This document shows, one piece after another, positions 1 to 9,098 of a stretch of 18,361 nucleotides of DNA (positions within the stretch are counted from its first letter, which is position 1; each line of letters starts with the position of its first letter). The DNA is from Baffinella frigidus (taxonomy: Eukaryota; Cryptophyceae; Cryptomonadales; Baffinellaceae). The stretch spans positions 473,904-492,264 of the forward strand of contig MU646366.1 in assembly GCA_026770585.1 (NCBI GenBank). Reading direction: 5' to 3'. A program made the translations under genes and the position numbers. The notes under the pieces are model-generated. The model had not been told where the DNA came from, did no database searches, and saw only the letters and a list, made by a program, of their open reading frames with translations.

Positions 1-3000
1 GCTCGAGCTTGATGGCGATGGGGAGAACACGTTCGGGAGCGGGGGCGTCTTCGGTAGTGCCCGCGCCCTCCATCGACGCGTCCAGCTTTGACGAAGAGGT
101 GGGCGATGCGCCGAGCGTGGCAGGAGAAGCCTCCTCCTCCCTGGAATCGGGAGAGGGGTTCAAATAGCGAGGCACTAATTCAGAATCACGGAGGGGGCGT
201 CAGAATCCCGGAGGCACTAATTCAGAATCACGGAGGGTGTTAAGTACGCCGGTACGAACGCTAACGTGAAGGGCAGGGTGCAGGGCAGGGGAAAGATTCA
301 CTTTGTGGTGCACAGGCTGGGTGTGTGGTTTCGGGCGGGTTCAGCAGAATCGTGCAACTGACCTCTGCTCCGGTGCGTCGTCCTCCTCGCTCAACGCAGC
401 TCCCCCCCCTCCCTCCACGGCGGGGCGCGGAGACCCAGGCTCGATCACGGAAGGCGCTTCGGCAGCGTCCGGTGAGGGAGAGGCGTTGTTCTCTGGCGCG
501 ACGGGGAGGGTCTCGGGGGAGGCGTCGATCTCCATCTTGCCCTCCGGAGACTCGTCCAGCTTTGACGGAGCGGCGAGCGAGTCGCCGAGACCGCCAGGAG
601 AAGCCGTCTCTCTGGAATTGGGAGAGAGGTTCTCAGGGTGATAAGCTAATTCTGAGCAACAGGCGGGGTGCTTGTGTCAGGGGGCAAGGTGCGCCGGTAC
701 GAATCCTGAGGCACAGGGAAATGTGGCTGGTGGAGGAGGCATGCAGCGCACATGAAGATTCACTTGGTGGAGCACAGGCAGGGGATGTGGGTGTCGCAGA
801 ATCGTGCAACTGACCTCTGTTTCGGTGCGTCCTCCTCCTGGCTGCACGCTGCTCCTTCCCCTCCCCTCACGGCGGGGCGCGGAGACCCAGACTCGATCAG
901 GGGAGACGCCTCGGCCGGGGAAAGAGCGGCGTTTGTCTCTGGCGCGACGGGGAGAGCGGCGGAGGAGGCGTCCATCTCCATCTCCATCTCCATCTCCATC
1001 TCCATCTCCATGGCCGGGAACTCGAGTTTCTCGGCGATGGGGAGAACACTTTCGGTGGCGGCAGCGTGTTTGGCGTCGATGAGGATCCCCTCCGGAAACT
1101 CTTCAGGCTTTGACGGAGCGGCGAGCGAGGCGCCGAGAGCGCCAGGAGACGGTGCCTCCCTGGAATCGGGTGAGGGCTTCAGAGGGCGAGACAATAATAC
1201 AGAGGGGATGCGTGTTTCAGGGGGCGAGGTGCACCTGCACAAAGGTTGAGGCTCAGGTAAATGTGGGCGGCGGAGGATGCGTGCACACTTTAGAGGGGGG
1301 GGGGTCATGTGGTACTCATGTGGTTCAGATGGCGAGGTACTAATTTAGAGTCACCGAGGAGGTGATAGTTTCAAGGGATGAGGTATAGAGGCAAGGTGAT
1401 AGTTATGAGCCACGGAGGGGAAGGTGTCTGCAAAGGTGCAGATGCGCTAGTACTAACGTTGACGCACAGGTACATGTGGATGGTAGAGGAGGCATGCAGG
1501 GTACAGGGGTGTGGCAAGGTTCACTTTGTGTTGCGCAGGGTTTGTGGGTACCGCACAATCGTGCAACTGACCTCTGCGTCGGCGCGGCGTCCTCCTGGCT
1601 CGACGCTGCCCCCCCCCCCCCTTCCGTCCCGGGGCTCAAAGCCACGAGCTCGATCATGGGAGGCGCTTCCGCGGCGGGCGAGGGAGACGCGTTGGTCTCT
1701 AGCGCGACGGGGAGGGTGTCGGGGGAGGCGTCGATCTCCATGGCCGAGGAACCCTCCAGCTTCTCGGCGGTGAGGAGAGCACTTTCAGGGGCGGGAGCGT
1801 CTTTGGCGTCGATGAGGGTGTCCTCCGGAACCTCCTCCGGCTCGGACGGAGCGGGGAGGGTGGCGCCGAGCGCGCCAGAAGATGCCGTCTCCCTGGAATC
1901 GGGCGAGGGGGTCAGAGGGCGAGGCACTTGTTCAAGGTGGCAGAGCAGGGTGCTAGTTTCAGAGGGCGAGGCACTACATCATAGTCACGCAGGATTTGAT
2001 TGTGTCAGAGCGCCAGGTGCGCCGGTACTGATGTTGACGTACTGGTAACGTGGGCGGTAGAGGCGGCATGCAGCGTGCAGGGCAGGGGAAAGATTCACTT
2101 TGTGGTGCGCAGGCTGGGTGTGTGGGATTCGCACAATCGTGCAACTGACCTCTGCGTCGGCGCGTCCTCCTCCGCATTGATCAACGCAGCACCCCCCTCT
2201 CCCTCCGCCCCGGGGCGCGGAGACCCAGGATCGACCATAGGAGGCGCTTCAGCTTCGGGCGGCGAGGGAGAGGCGTTGGTCTCTAGCGCGACGGGGAGGG
2301 TGTCGGGGGAGGGATCCATCTCCATGGCTGGGGAGCACTCCAGCTGCTCGGAGATGAGCAGAAGGCTCCCAGGGGCGGGGACGTCTGCGATGTTGTCCGT
2401 GTCTTCCGGGGATGCGTCCAGCTTTGAAGGTGCGGGGAGGGTGGCGCCGAGCGCGCCAGGAGACGGTGCCTCCCTGCAATCGGGTGAGGAGGTCAGAGGG
2501 CAAGGTACTGATTCTGAGCCACGGAGGGGGTGGTTGTTGCAGGGCGCCTGATACGTGGGCGCTGATGTTGAGGCACAGGCACGTGTGAATGCTGGAGGAG
2601 GCATGCAGGGTGCAGGGCAGGGGAAAGGTCTCTTTGTGGTGTGCAGGGTTTGTGCGTTTCGCACAATCGTGCAACTGACCTCTGCTTCGGTGCGTCGTCC
2701 TCCTTCTGGTTCAGCGCAGCTCCCCCAACTCCCGCCGCGGCGGGGCTCGAGGACCCAGGCTCGATCGGGAGAGGCGCTTCGGTCTCTGGCGGCGAGGGAG
2801 AGGCGTTGGTCTCTGGCGCGACGGGGAGGGTGTCGGGGGCGGGCTGGATCTCCATGGCCGGGGAGACCTCCAGCTGCTTGGCGGTGAGAAAAAGGCTCTC
2901 AGGGGTCGGAGGAAGGTGCGCAGGGATTGGTTCGATGGCAGACTCGTGCAGGTCGGTGTCGGCCTCCAAGTACTGAAGGGTTCGGAATCCGACGGCGGAA

Positions 3001-3644
3001 TCCGCGGCGGTGCTGTCGGCCGATGCCTCAGGCGACTCCTGGGAGGCGGAAAGAGCAGCAGTGCTCTTGGCAGTGCCGGTGGGACTTTGCGCGCGAGGCT
3101 CGGCTGACTCAGTGCTTGAATCGGGCTCGACGGGAGGGTTTTCCGGTTCCGCGGTTCCCACCGAGAGCTGTTCCGCTGAGACGATCTCTTGCTGGGGATG
3201 AGCGGCGGCGCTGCTTAGCGGCGAAGCTGCCACCGCTGCCAGCGCATCGGGAAGAATCCCGGCTACCTCCTGTTGCGCCACCGACCCCTCCGCCACTCTC
3301 TGCAACTCTTCCCCCTGCTGCGCCACCGACCCCTCCGCCACTCTCTGCAACTCTTCCCCACCGACCCCTTCGCCACTCTCTGCGACTCTTCCCCCGGCCG
3401 CCTCCTCGAGACCCTGGACGAGGAGCGATGCTTCGGCAGTGACGTGCGTGGCCACGCGCGCGCCCTGACCCTTCCGCTCTTCTTTCGCGCTGGGATCCAT
3501 CGTGGGGGACTCCGGAGGGAGGGTGCGGGGGATCGCTGGGGCGCGTGTGCGGGAGCTCGCTGGGGCGCCAGCACGCGAGCGCATAGTCGTGCGCAGCCGC
3601 AGCAGACGCGCCATTGCGGTCTCTGGCTGTGATGAGTCGGCCAT
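1..3644 (-). CDS. Tandem-exon Pro/Ala/Glu-rich repeat protein (partial, runs off left edge)
   Basis: Unrecognised, probably disordered protein. ATG at 3644 has A at -3 and G at +4. Six exons inferred: 3644-2680, 2473-2150, 1892-1572, 1159-815, 611-363 and 140-1 (incomplete). Donors 1-5 all read AG|GTCAGT; acceptors are TTGCAG or TTCCAG. Every junction is phase 2, with the Arg codon split AG|G or AG|A, and exons 2-5 are multiples of 3 (324, 321, 345, 249), so all reads join without a stop into at least 781 residues. Exon 1 has about 230 unique residues, then a half module; exons 2-6 are copies of one module of about 108 residues with recurring DTLPVA, ETNASPSP, EAPP, GSPRP and EEDAP(T/K)QR. 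Exon 5 lacks about 25 central residues. Introns (203-412 bp) are also mutually similar, so exon plus intron was the duplicated unit. No domain, signal peptide or membrane segment seen. An upstream in-frame TTG (3731) is not a credible start. Confidence 0.72.
968..1012 (-). repeat. Hexamer microsatellite coding (Met-Glu)n in exon 4
   Basis: The + strand repeats CATCTC about seven times; on the coding strand this gives alternating Met-Glu inside exon 4 (1159-815). Sister exons have a single MEI or MEM at this place, so the run expanded after exon duplication. Confidence 0.85.
3274..3397 (-). repeat. In-frame 45-bp minisatellite in exon 1 of the tandem-exon gene
   Basis: Two complete copies of a 45-bp unit (GCGCCA at 3275 and 3320) and a third shortened one, spaced 36 bp, encode GEELQRVAEGSVAQQ twice, then a partial copy. 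Unit lengths are multiples of 3, so copy-number change would preserve the frame. Confidence 0.8.
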
Positions 3645-3767
3645 CGTGGCGTTCCCGCCACTCAGCCACTCAGTCCTGAGATTTTCAGATTTTCCCGGTG
3701 AAAAAAAAACTCTGCGAGTGGCGCGGGGCAAGGGGGGGTAATAACTCCCTCACAAAATGACCGCTGT

Positions 3768-3952
3768 CTGTCTTCCCCCGCTGCTGAAGCGCCTCCACTG
3801 ATTGAGTCTGGGTCTCCGCGCCAAGCCGCGCCACGCAGGGAGGGGGGGTTGCTGCGTTGAGCCAGGAGTAGGACGACGCGCCAAACGCAGAGGTTAGTTA
3901 GTTGCAAGATTGTGCGGAACCCGCAAACCCTGAAACTGCGCACCACAAAGTG
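3768..3952 (+). pseudogene. Truncated inverted copy of the tandem exon
   Basis: Read on +, this matches the 3' half of the duplicated exon of the leftward gene: GCTGAAGCGCCTCC, GGGTCTCCGCGCC, ACGCAGAG, then a donor-like GTTAGT, followed by the intron-like stretch that in the gene reads GATTGTGCG. The frame breaks before the donor (TGA after GGLLR), so it is not a working exon as it stands. It lies head to head with the start of the gene, about 120 bp upstream, and runs straight into the telomere-like block beginning about 3957. Confidence 0.7.
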
Positions 3953-3956
3953 ACCT

Positions 3957-4440
3957 GCTAACCCTAACCCCTAGCCCCTAGCCCATGAAGCCTTAACCCT
4001 CAAACCTAGACCCTGAACCCTGAACCCTTAAACCTGAACCCTCAACCCAACCCCCTAACCCCTAGACCCTAAATGTAGACCCCAAACCCTAAACCCTAAA
4101 CCCTAAACCCCATACCTTAAACCCTGAACCCTAACTCCTTACACCTCACCCCTTACCCCTGACCCCTTACCCCTAACTTCTAACCCCTAACTTCCAACCC
4201 CTAAACCCTACACCCTAACCCCTAGCCCCTGAGCTCTAGACCCTAACCACTAAGCCCTAAGCCATAAGCCCTAAGCCCTAACCCCTCACCCCTCACCCCC
4301 AACACCTCACCCCTATTCCCTAACCCCTCACCCCCCACCCCTACCTTCTTACCCCTAACTACTTACCCCTTTCCCCTTCCCCCTAAACCCTAAACCCTAA
4401 ACCCTAAACTCTAAACCCTAAACCCTAAACCCAAAACCCG
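3957..4440 (-). repeat. Degenerate telomere-like block, C-rich on + (CCCTAAA)
   Basis: About 480 bp of CCCTAAA, CCCTAAC, CCCCTTAC and related words, with perfect AAACCCT runs near 4090 and 4385-4430. The C-rich strand is +, opposite to nearly every other block in the window. Flanks are ordinary sequence on both sides, so this is interstitial, not a chromosome end. Confidence 0.9.
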
Positions 4441-4656
4441 CAGGTGCACGCATATCTCGATCGTGCAAGCATGAAGCGGGAGGCCTTGAGTGAATCACCA
4501 GCTACCTGAAACAGCTTAAACCGGATCCTTCAGAGCCGACACCATCAACTTCCCACAGGTCCGTTACCGAAAGGCTTTAGCCGTGCATGGCGTCATCACC
4601 CCTCTTTAGGTGTTGTGTGACAACATTATGGTCTGACCCGGTAATCACATGTGCAG

Positions 4657-4898
4657 GAGAAAGAGAGATGGAGTGGGGCAGAAGCCGTCTCCAAGACGAA
4701 CAAGATCCAGGGGCGACTGCCGCGAAAGGGGAGGGGTGGCGTCTCTCCTGAGAAAATCACGCGCATGGACCATCGCAACGTGGAGAAGAAGCTGTGCAGT
4801 GACAAAGCTCGCAAGGCGGACACGCACCTCTGCACTAAATGTGGCCACCGAAGTGCAGACGGGACTACGGCGCGTTGGCAAGGACGTGGTCGAATGAG
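4657..4898 (+). CDS. Candidate exon, basic protein, unrecognised
   Basis: A 242-bp interval bounded by a good acceptor (CACATGTGCAG|G) and a strong donor (GAATGAG|GTGAGG). In the frame starting GAG AAA it is open for 80 codons, rich in Lys/Arg, with one CxxC followed by His (CTKCGH). In the +2 frame it is also open and ends at TGA just before the donor (GKDVVE), so it could instead be a terminal exon. No family recognised, and no partner exon was found within the window. Chance openness in GC-rich DNA is a real possibility. Confidence 0.3.
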
Positions 4899-4968
4899 GT
4901 GAGGGCCCTTGTAACACCCTTACGCGTTGCGTTAGTGGCGAGGCGTGTCCCCTCCCCCTACCGCTGTC

Positions 4969-5050
4969 TGACCCCTCCCCCCCCCCTCTCTCTCCCTCTC
5001 TCTCCTTTCTCTCTCTCCCCCCCCTCCTCTCTCTCGCTCTCTCTCGCTGA
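4969..5050 (+). repeat. Pyrimidine (CT/CCCT) tract
   Basis: About 80 bp of almost uninterrupted C and T, ending CTCGCTCTCTCTCGCTGA. A second shorter CT tract is at 5358-5394. The stretch between (5050-5360) shows no coding signal, repeat or RNA gene that I can support. Confidence 0.8.
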
Positions 5051-5452
5051 ACCCTGAACCTAAAAGTGACTTTGATGCGCTGCAGACGGGGGATGTTAAA
5101 AACGGATTGGTATCCTATCTTTCGCTTGTGATTAACAACTAATTGGTAGCCTTCGCTGGTAGTCGTCGGCCACATCGTTCACGGAAGGGAACACATGGTG
5201 GCCATGTCGGTTTCGATCCGTACTAAAAGAACTTTTTCCCTCTCACAGAGAACTCGCCAGGCAAACAGCACCAGCGCCGCTCAAAAGGAATCCGACGCGT
5301 AGTTACAGTTCTTTATTCACACGCAGCGCGGCAGGCTGCTCTTGCGGGCATCACGCTCCCCCCTCCTCCCTCTCTCACCTCTCTCTCTCTCTAGTGAGAA
5401 GAGTCGGGGGGCGCCCGCCCTCGCTGCTCATCCCCCACCCCTCATATCCCTG

Positions 5453-5540
5453 AAGTGACCAACGGGCGAATAATCGCCCGTGGAAGCCCTAGACAGGTCC
5501 TAGGGCCCTACGGTAGGGCGTATGAGCCTTCTGGTCACTT
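5453..5540. repeat. Multi-hairpin foldback element
   Basis: Outer arms AAGTGACC (5453-5460) and GGTCACTT (5533-5540), extended imperfectly outward. Inside are a perfect 8-bp hairpin ACGGGCGA/TCGCCCGT with loop ATAA (5462-5481) and a 5-bp hairpin CCCTA/TAGGG (5506-5518). A palindrome GGGGTATATACCCC follows immediately. Could form a branched cruciform or RNA; not a recognisable tRNA. Confidence 0.65.
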
Positions 5541-5633
5541 AAGGGGTATATACCCCTCCACCACACACACCACATCTGAGACCAGATTGCGGCGCCCCCG
5601 TCTCCGCGAAGAACAGTTGCACGCAGTTGTCCT

Positions 5634-5754
5634 TACAGGAGTACCTCGATCATAACAACGCGCCTCCCCCTAGGACCCTACAGTAGGTCTATCTAGCGCC
5701 CTATGGTGGTCCTAGTTGGGGGGGCGTTTTTTTATGATCGAGGTACCCCTGTAG
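5634..5754. repeat. Long inverted repeat (foldback element)
   Basis: Left arm 5634-5677 and right arm 5708-5754 pair over about 44 bp. The stretch GTACCTCGATCATAA against TTATGATCGAGGTAC is perfect, and CCTAGGACC pairs with GGTCCTAG further in. The loop is about 30 bp. No ORF inside. Looks like a small non-autonomous foldback element. Confidence 0.8.
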
Positions 5755-5800
5755 ATGTCGCCTCCAGGGCTCCGGGGTGAGTGCGGGCACCGCTGGAGCT

Positions 5801-5872
5801 CTGGGGATACTACCCCATGTAGGATGACCGGAGTGACTTTACACAGGTCACGTCCACTACAGGGAGATATCC
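5801..5872 (+). repeat. Dispersed element, copy 1
   Basis: Begins CTGGGGATACTACCCC, contains GGAGTGACTTTACACAGGTC, and ends near GGGAGATAT. The same element recurs at 14988-15044 on + and 15199-15282 on -. Its start forms a GGGG/CCCC hairpin with a 6-nt loop. Confidence 0.8.
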
Positions 5873-5949
5873 TCCCGCAGAGGAGCAGGGCGTCACGTGA
5901 CCGTTGGGGGGTCGGGGAACACGCGGAGCACCTGCGCGGGAATGGGCAG

Positions 5950-6142
5950 TTGGGGTTAGGGTTCAGGGTTCAGGGTTTGGGGGTTAGGGTTTATGGTTGA
6001 GGGTTGAGGGTTAAGGGCTGGGGATTTAGGGTGTAGGGTTTTGGGTTTAGGGTTTTGGGTTTTGGGTTTAGGGTTTAGGGTTTAGGGTTTAGGGTTTAGG
6101 GTTTAGGGTTTGGGGTTGAGGTTGCAGGGTTCAGGGCTAAGG
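5950..6142 (+). repeat. Telomere-like block, G-rich on + (TTTAGGG)
   Basis: Degenerate at both edges with a near-perfect TTTAGGG run around 6063-6113. Orientation is opposite to the 3957-4440 block. It lies beyond the 3' end of the oxidoreductase gene. Confidence 0.9.
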
Positions 6143-6207
6143 GAAATCAGTCGAGGGGCGGCGCATCGCCCGCGAGATGTCTTGCGGGTGTCACCCTGTA
6201 CCTTTAT

Positions 6208-6320
6208 GTCCTTGAGGTTTTAATTTCTCCCAACATCTGAACATGGCCCAACGACACGCCCTTCCGTGGAAAGGATCTGCATAGAAAGCATTTTCACTTT
6301 CAGATGTAGCCTCCTCGAGT
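6208..6320 (+). repeat. ACGACACGCCCTTCCGT-type dispersed repeat, copy 1
   Basis: Contains TCCTTGAGGTTTTAATTTC, CCCAACGACACGCCCTTCC and an AAAGCA/CTTTC hairpin. Similar copies stand at 17641-17712, 17779-17850, 18101-18206 and 18208-18300. No ORF is conserved between copies. The adjacent 6321-6393 shows nothing else recognisable. Confidence 0.75.
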
Positions 6321-6393
6321 CACAGGACGGCTCCGGGTGTTGCAGGGCGGGGAGGTCTCGAGTGTGGAGTCTTTTGGCGATTTTGGGTCATGG

Positions 6394-9059
6394 TCAGGCA
6401 CGGCCTCCTCGGAAGGGAATACATGTTGGCAACGTTGGTTGAATAATGGTCATGGCCATGTTGGTTGAGTAAACGTTGCTTTCTCTCCGAGGGCGGACCT
6501 GCTTCCCCACGACTCTGCGGCCATGCAGGTTCGCGAAGGCTTGCCGCACCGCTCCGATCTCCAATGGAACCTCGGACGCCACCCTGTGAGAGCAGAGGGG
6601 CAGATCATCTGTCAGGAGACGGACGCCTACAGATCAGTCCTAGTTGGCTGGTTCCTGGCTACTTATGACCACGAAGTGGATCTCGCAGGTTGTCCACTCT
6701 CACTGTGCGTCCGGTACACCGCCCTCCCTGTTGTTGGTGTGTGGCAAGACAGGAGACTCCCAAGACTGTTGACTACCCAGATGTTTTCCTGGTACTGAGC
6801 CTCTCCGGTTTGGTTAGTGTCCTGGTACAGGACCTGGTTCAGTCAGCAGTCGCAGGCGTCTCCGAGACATTCCAGAGAGTTCACAGTCGCCGGTGCAAAA
6901 CCCGCCTGCAACAGACCAGACGAAAACGAGTCTACGCGTGCTCAATAGCGGGTGGTTATGCCAGGGGGGCGGTGGACGACTGACGGTAGACTGGCCTAAT
7001 TCCGGCGTTGCAAACGGTAGCACCCTACGGAATGTCGTCATCAGGTTGACGTCGGAAGTAGGGCCTCCACTCTTACTGCGGGCGGAGTTTGCAAACGCGT
7101 ACTCGCGCGAGAAACGAGTGTGCGAGAAATGAGTTGAGGTGGGTGTGTCGGGGAAAGTGTTGAGGAGGGGGGGGGGGGGACGAATACCGGGGGCGGAGTT
7201 TGCCAGCGTCAGCCCAGGCAGCCAGCTGCGCAAGTGCCTCCGAGGTGTGCGGGAATACGATCCAGAACAGCTCCCGGTCCTGCGTTCATAGGGTGACGGG
7301 TTTGACATTAAGGGTGTGAAGATTACGGTATTGACTACGGTAGGCTGTAGAGCCCCTAGGCCCGGGTTTCTCGTAGGAGCGCTACGACCTTCCGTAGTCA
7401 ATGCAGCAGGCGTAACTACCCTGAATTTAAGCTGTTGCCCTGTTGGCATGCATGCGGCAAGCAACACGCCGGCGTCAGCCGCGGTCTATCAAGCGTGCAT
7501 TCCCATATCACTGAGCGTTTCTGACTACCCTTGAGATCGGAAATGTCAGATTCGTTCGAACAGGCAATCGGACATCGACACCATGGGTTCCAATCCAACA
7601 AACCCCAACGATCCAGATGCTTGACACCGGAGCACTGGTTGAGTGAACCTGCTTACGCGTGGCGGCAGACGACGGCATTCCTGAACCCTAAACCCAAACC
7701 TCCAAACCATCTTGTGGGACTTGACCCGGTGGCGGGGCAGACCTTGGGAAAGAGGTTGAATCCGAGGGTGCGCCTGACCCCCGCGCGGAGCCAGTCTGGC
7801 GTGCCTCCCCCGATCGTCACGTACTTCCCTGTCAGTAGCACAATGCGTAAGGCGTGTGCGGTGCTGGCGCTGGTGGTTCGGCAATAGATTACCAATCTCT
7901 ACTCCCCTGTCACCACCGATCGGGACACGCATCGGATTCAGGGTACGGTGTTGAATTATGGAAGGGCTGGCTCCTGCAAAAAACGCATGCCTCGAATTCA
8001 GGGTAGGTGTCATGCGGTATTGGATTAAGGAAGGCCCTAAGGTTCCTACAAGAGACGCGGTCCTAGGAGTTGTCGTCATTGGTACCGATCACGCGCATCG
8101 AGTGAATAGGCAATCAGGCAACGTGTGTGATCCCGGGGCTCGTGTGTGGGTGCTTGGACAGGAGAGGTTGATTTACTATAAAGCAAACAGGTGACATGGA
8201 CTGGGGGACGGGAGCGAGCGCTTGAGTGTAAAGCAAAAACCGTGACCGGGATGGGGGTTGCCTTGGAGAAGGTTGTTCTCGCGGACGAGTGATTCGTACG
8301 GAATTTGCTGGTCCTGCGGGCCGCCCGTGTGTTAACTCGACAGTTCCTAACCCCTCAACCCTAAAACTCAAACCCTAAATCCGAATGCACCTAACCAAGG
8401 TCACTCGTGTGTAAGTAGGGAGTGGGAGTAAGGGCTTCGGATGTAGGGAGTAAGGGCGTCGGAAGGACTGAGAGGTCGGGTGAGGGCCGAGGCCGGGATG
8501 GCTGCAGGGAGATGGGTCGTAATACTAGGAATTGCGGGGTGCCAGATGCTCGGAGTGGGAAACAAGGTGCAACAGTAGAGCAAGGCTCTAAAACAAGGTG
8601 CAACAGCAGAGCCCAGCGTCCAGCCGAAGTGTCAAGTGAAAGGGGGCAGCTCTCGACGGTAGGAGGAAGGGCTCGAACCTTGCTCTCAAAGGAGAAGACA
8701 CAGTCGAGGCAGAGATCGAACGGCCTTCCGACTTTCTGCACTGCCACATCTGCAAATGAGGGTGGAGGCGACTCAGCCGAGGGTGTGGCGTTTTTGGGGC
8801 AGGGTCTTTTCAGAGCGCAGCGCATTCACACTCTCCTGAACGTCGGTTTAGGGTTTGAGGTTTATGGTTAAGGGTTGAGAGTTCAGGGTTTAGGGTTCAG
8901 GGTTTGGGGTTTAGGGTTTAAGGTTTAGGGTTCAGGGTTTAGGTTTTAGGGTTGAGGTTTTAGGGTGTAGGGTTTGAGGGACGCACCCAGCTGCCGTTTG
9001 ATCGCCGTCTCCCCCGCCGTGTAGTCCACTAAGAAATCTGAAAATCGAGAGGTTGAGGT

Positions 9060-9098
<39 letters not shown>

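Noticed and set aside
303-3442. Plus-strand ORFs of 110-190 residues
   Set aside because: Antisense shadows of the tandem exons; they cross the inferred exon borders and have no splice or start logic of their own.
2493-3731. A single 412-residue minus ORF from 3731
   Set aside because: It begins at TTG and its last 60 or so residues are intron read-through past the AG|GTCAGT donor at 2679. The Kozak ATG at 3644 is preferred.
5453-5540. tRNA gene
   Set aside because: Cloverleaf-like branching but no anticodon arm, T-loop or acceptor stem of the right lengths.
6814-7467. 217-residue minus-strand ORF
   Set aside because: It crosses exon 12 of the oxidoreductase gene in a different frame and runs through two introns; no protein-family signal.
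8422-8871. 149-residue plus ORF and its 144-residue minus partner
   Set aside because: The minus frame contains real exon 9 (FDLCLDCV) but continues into intron 9; the plus ORF is its complement.
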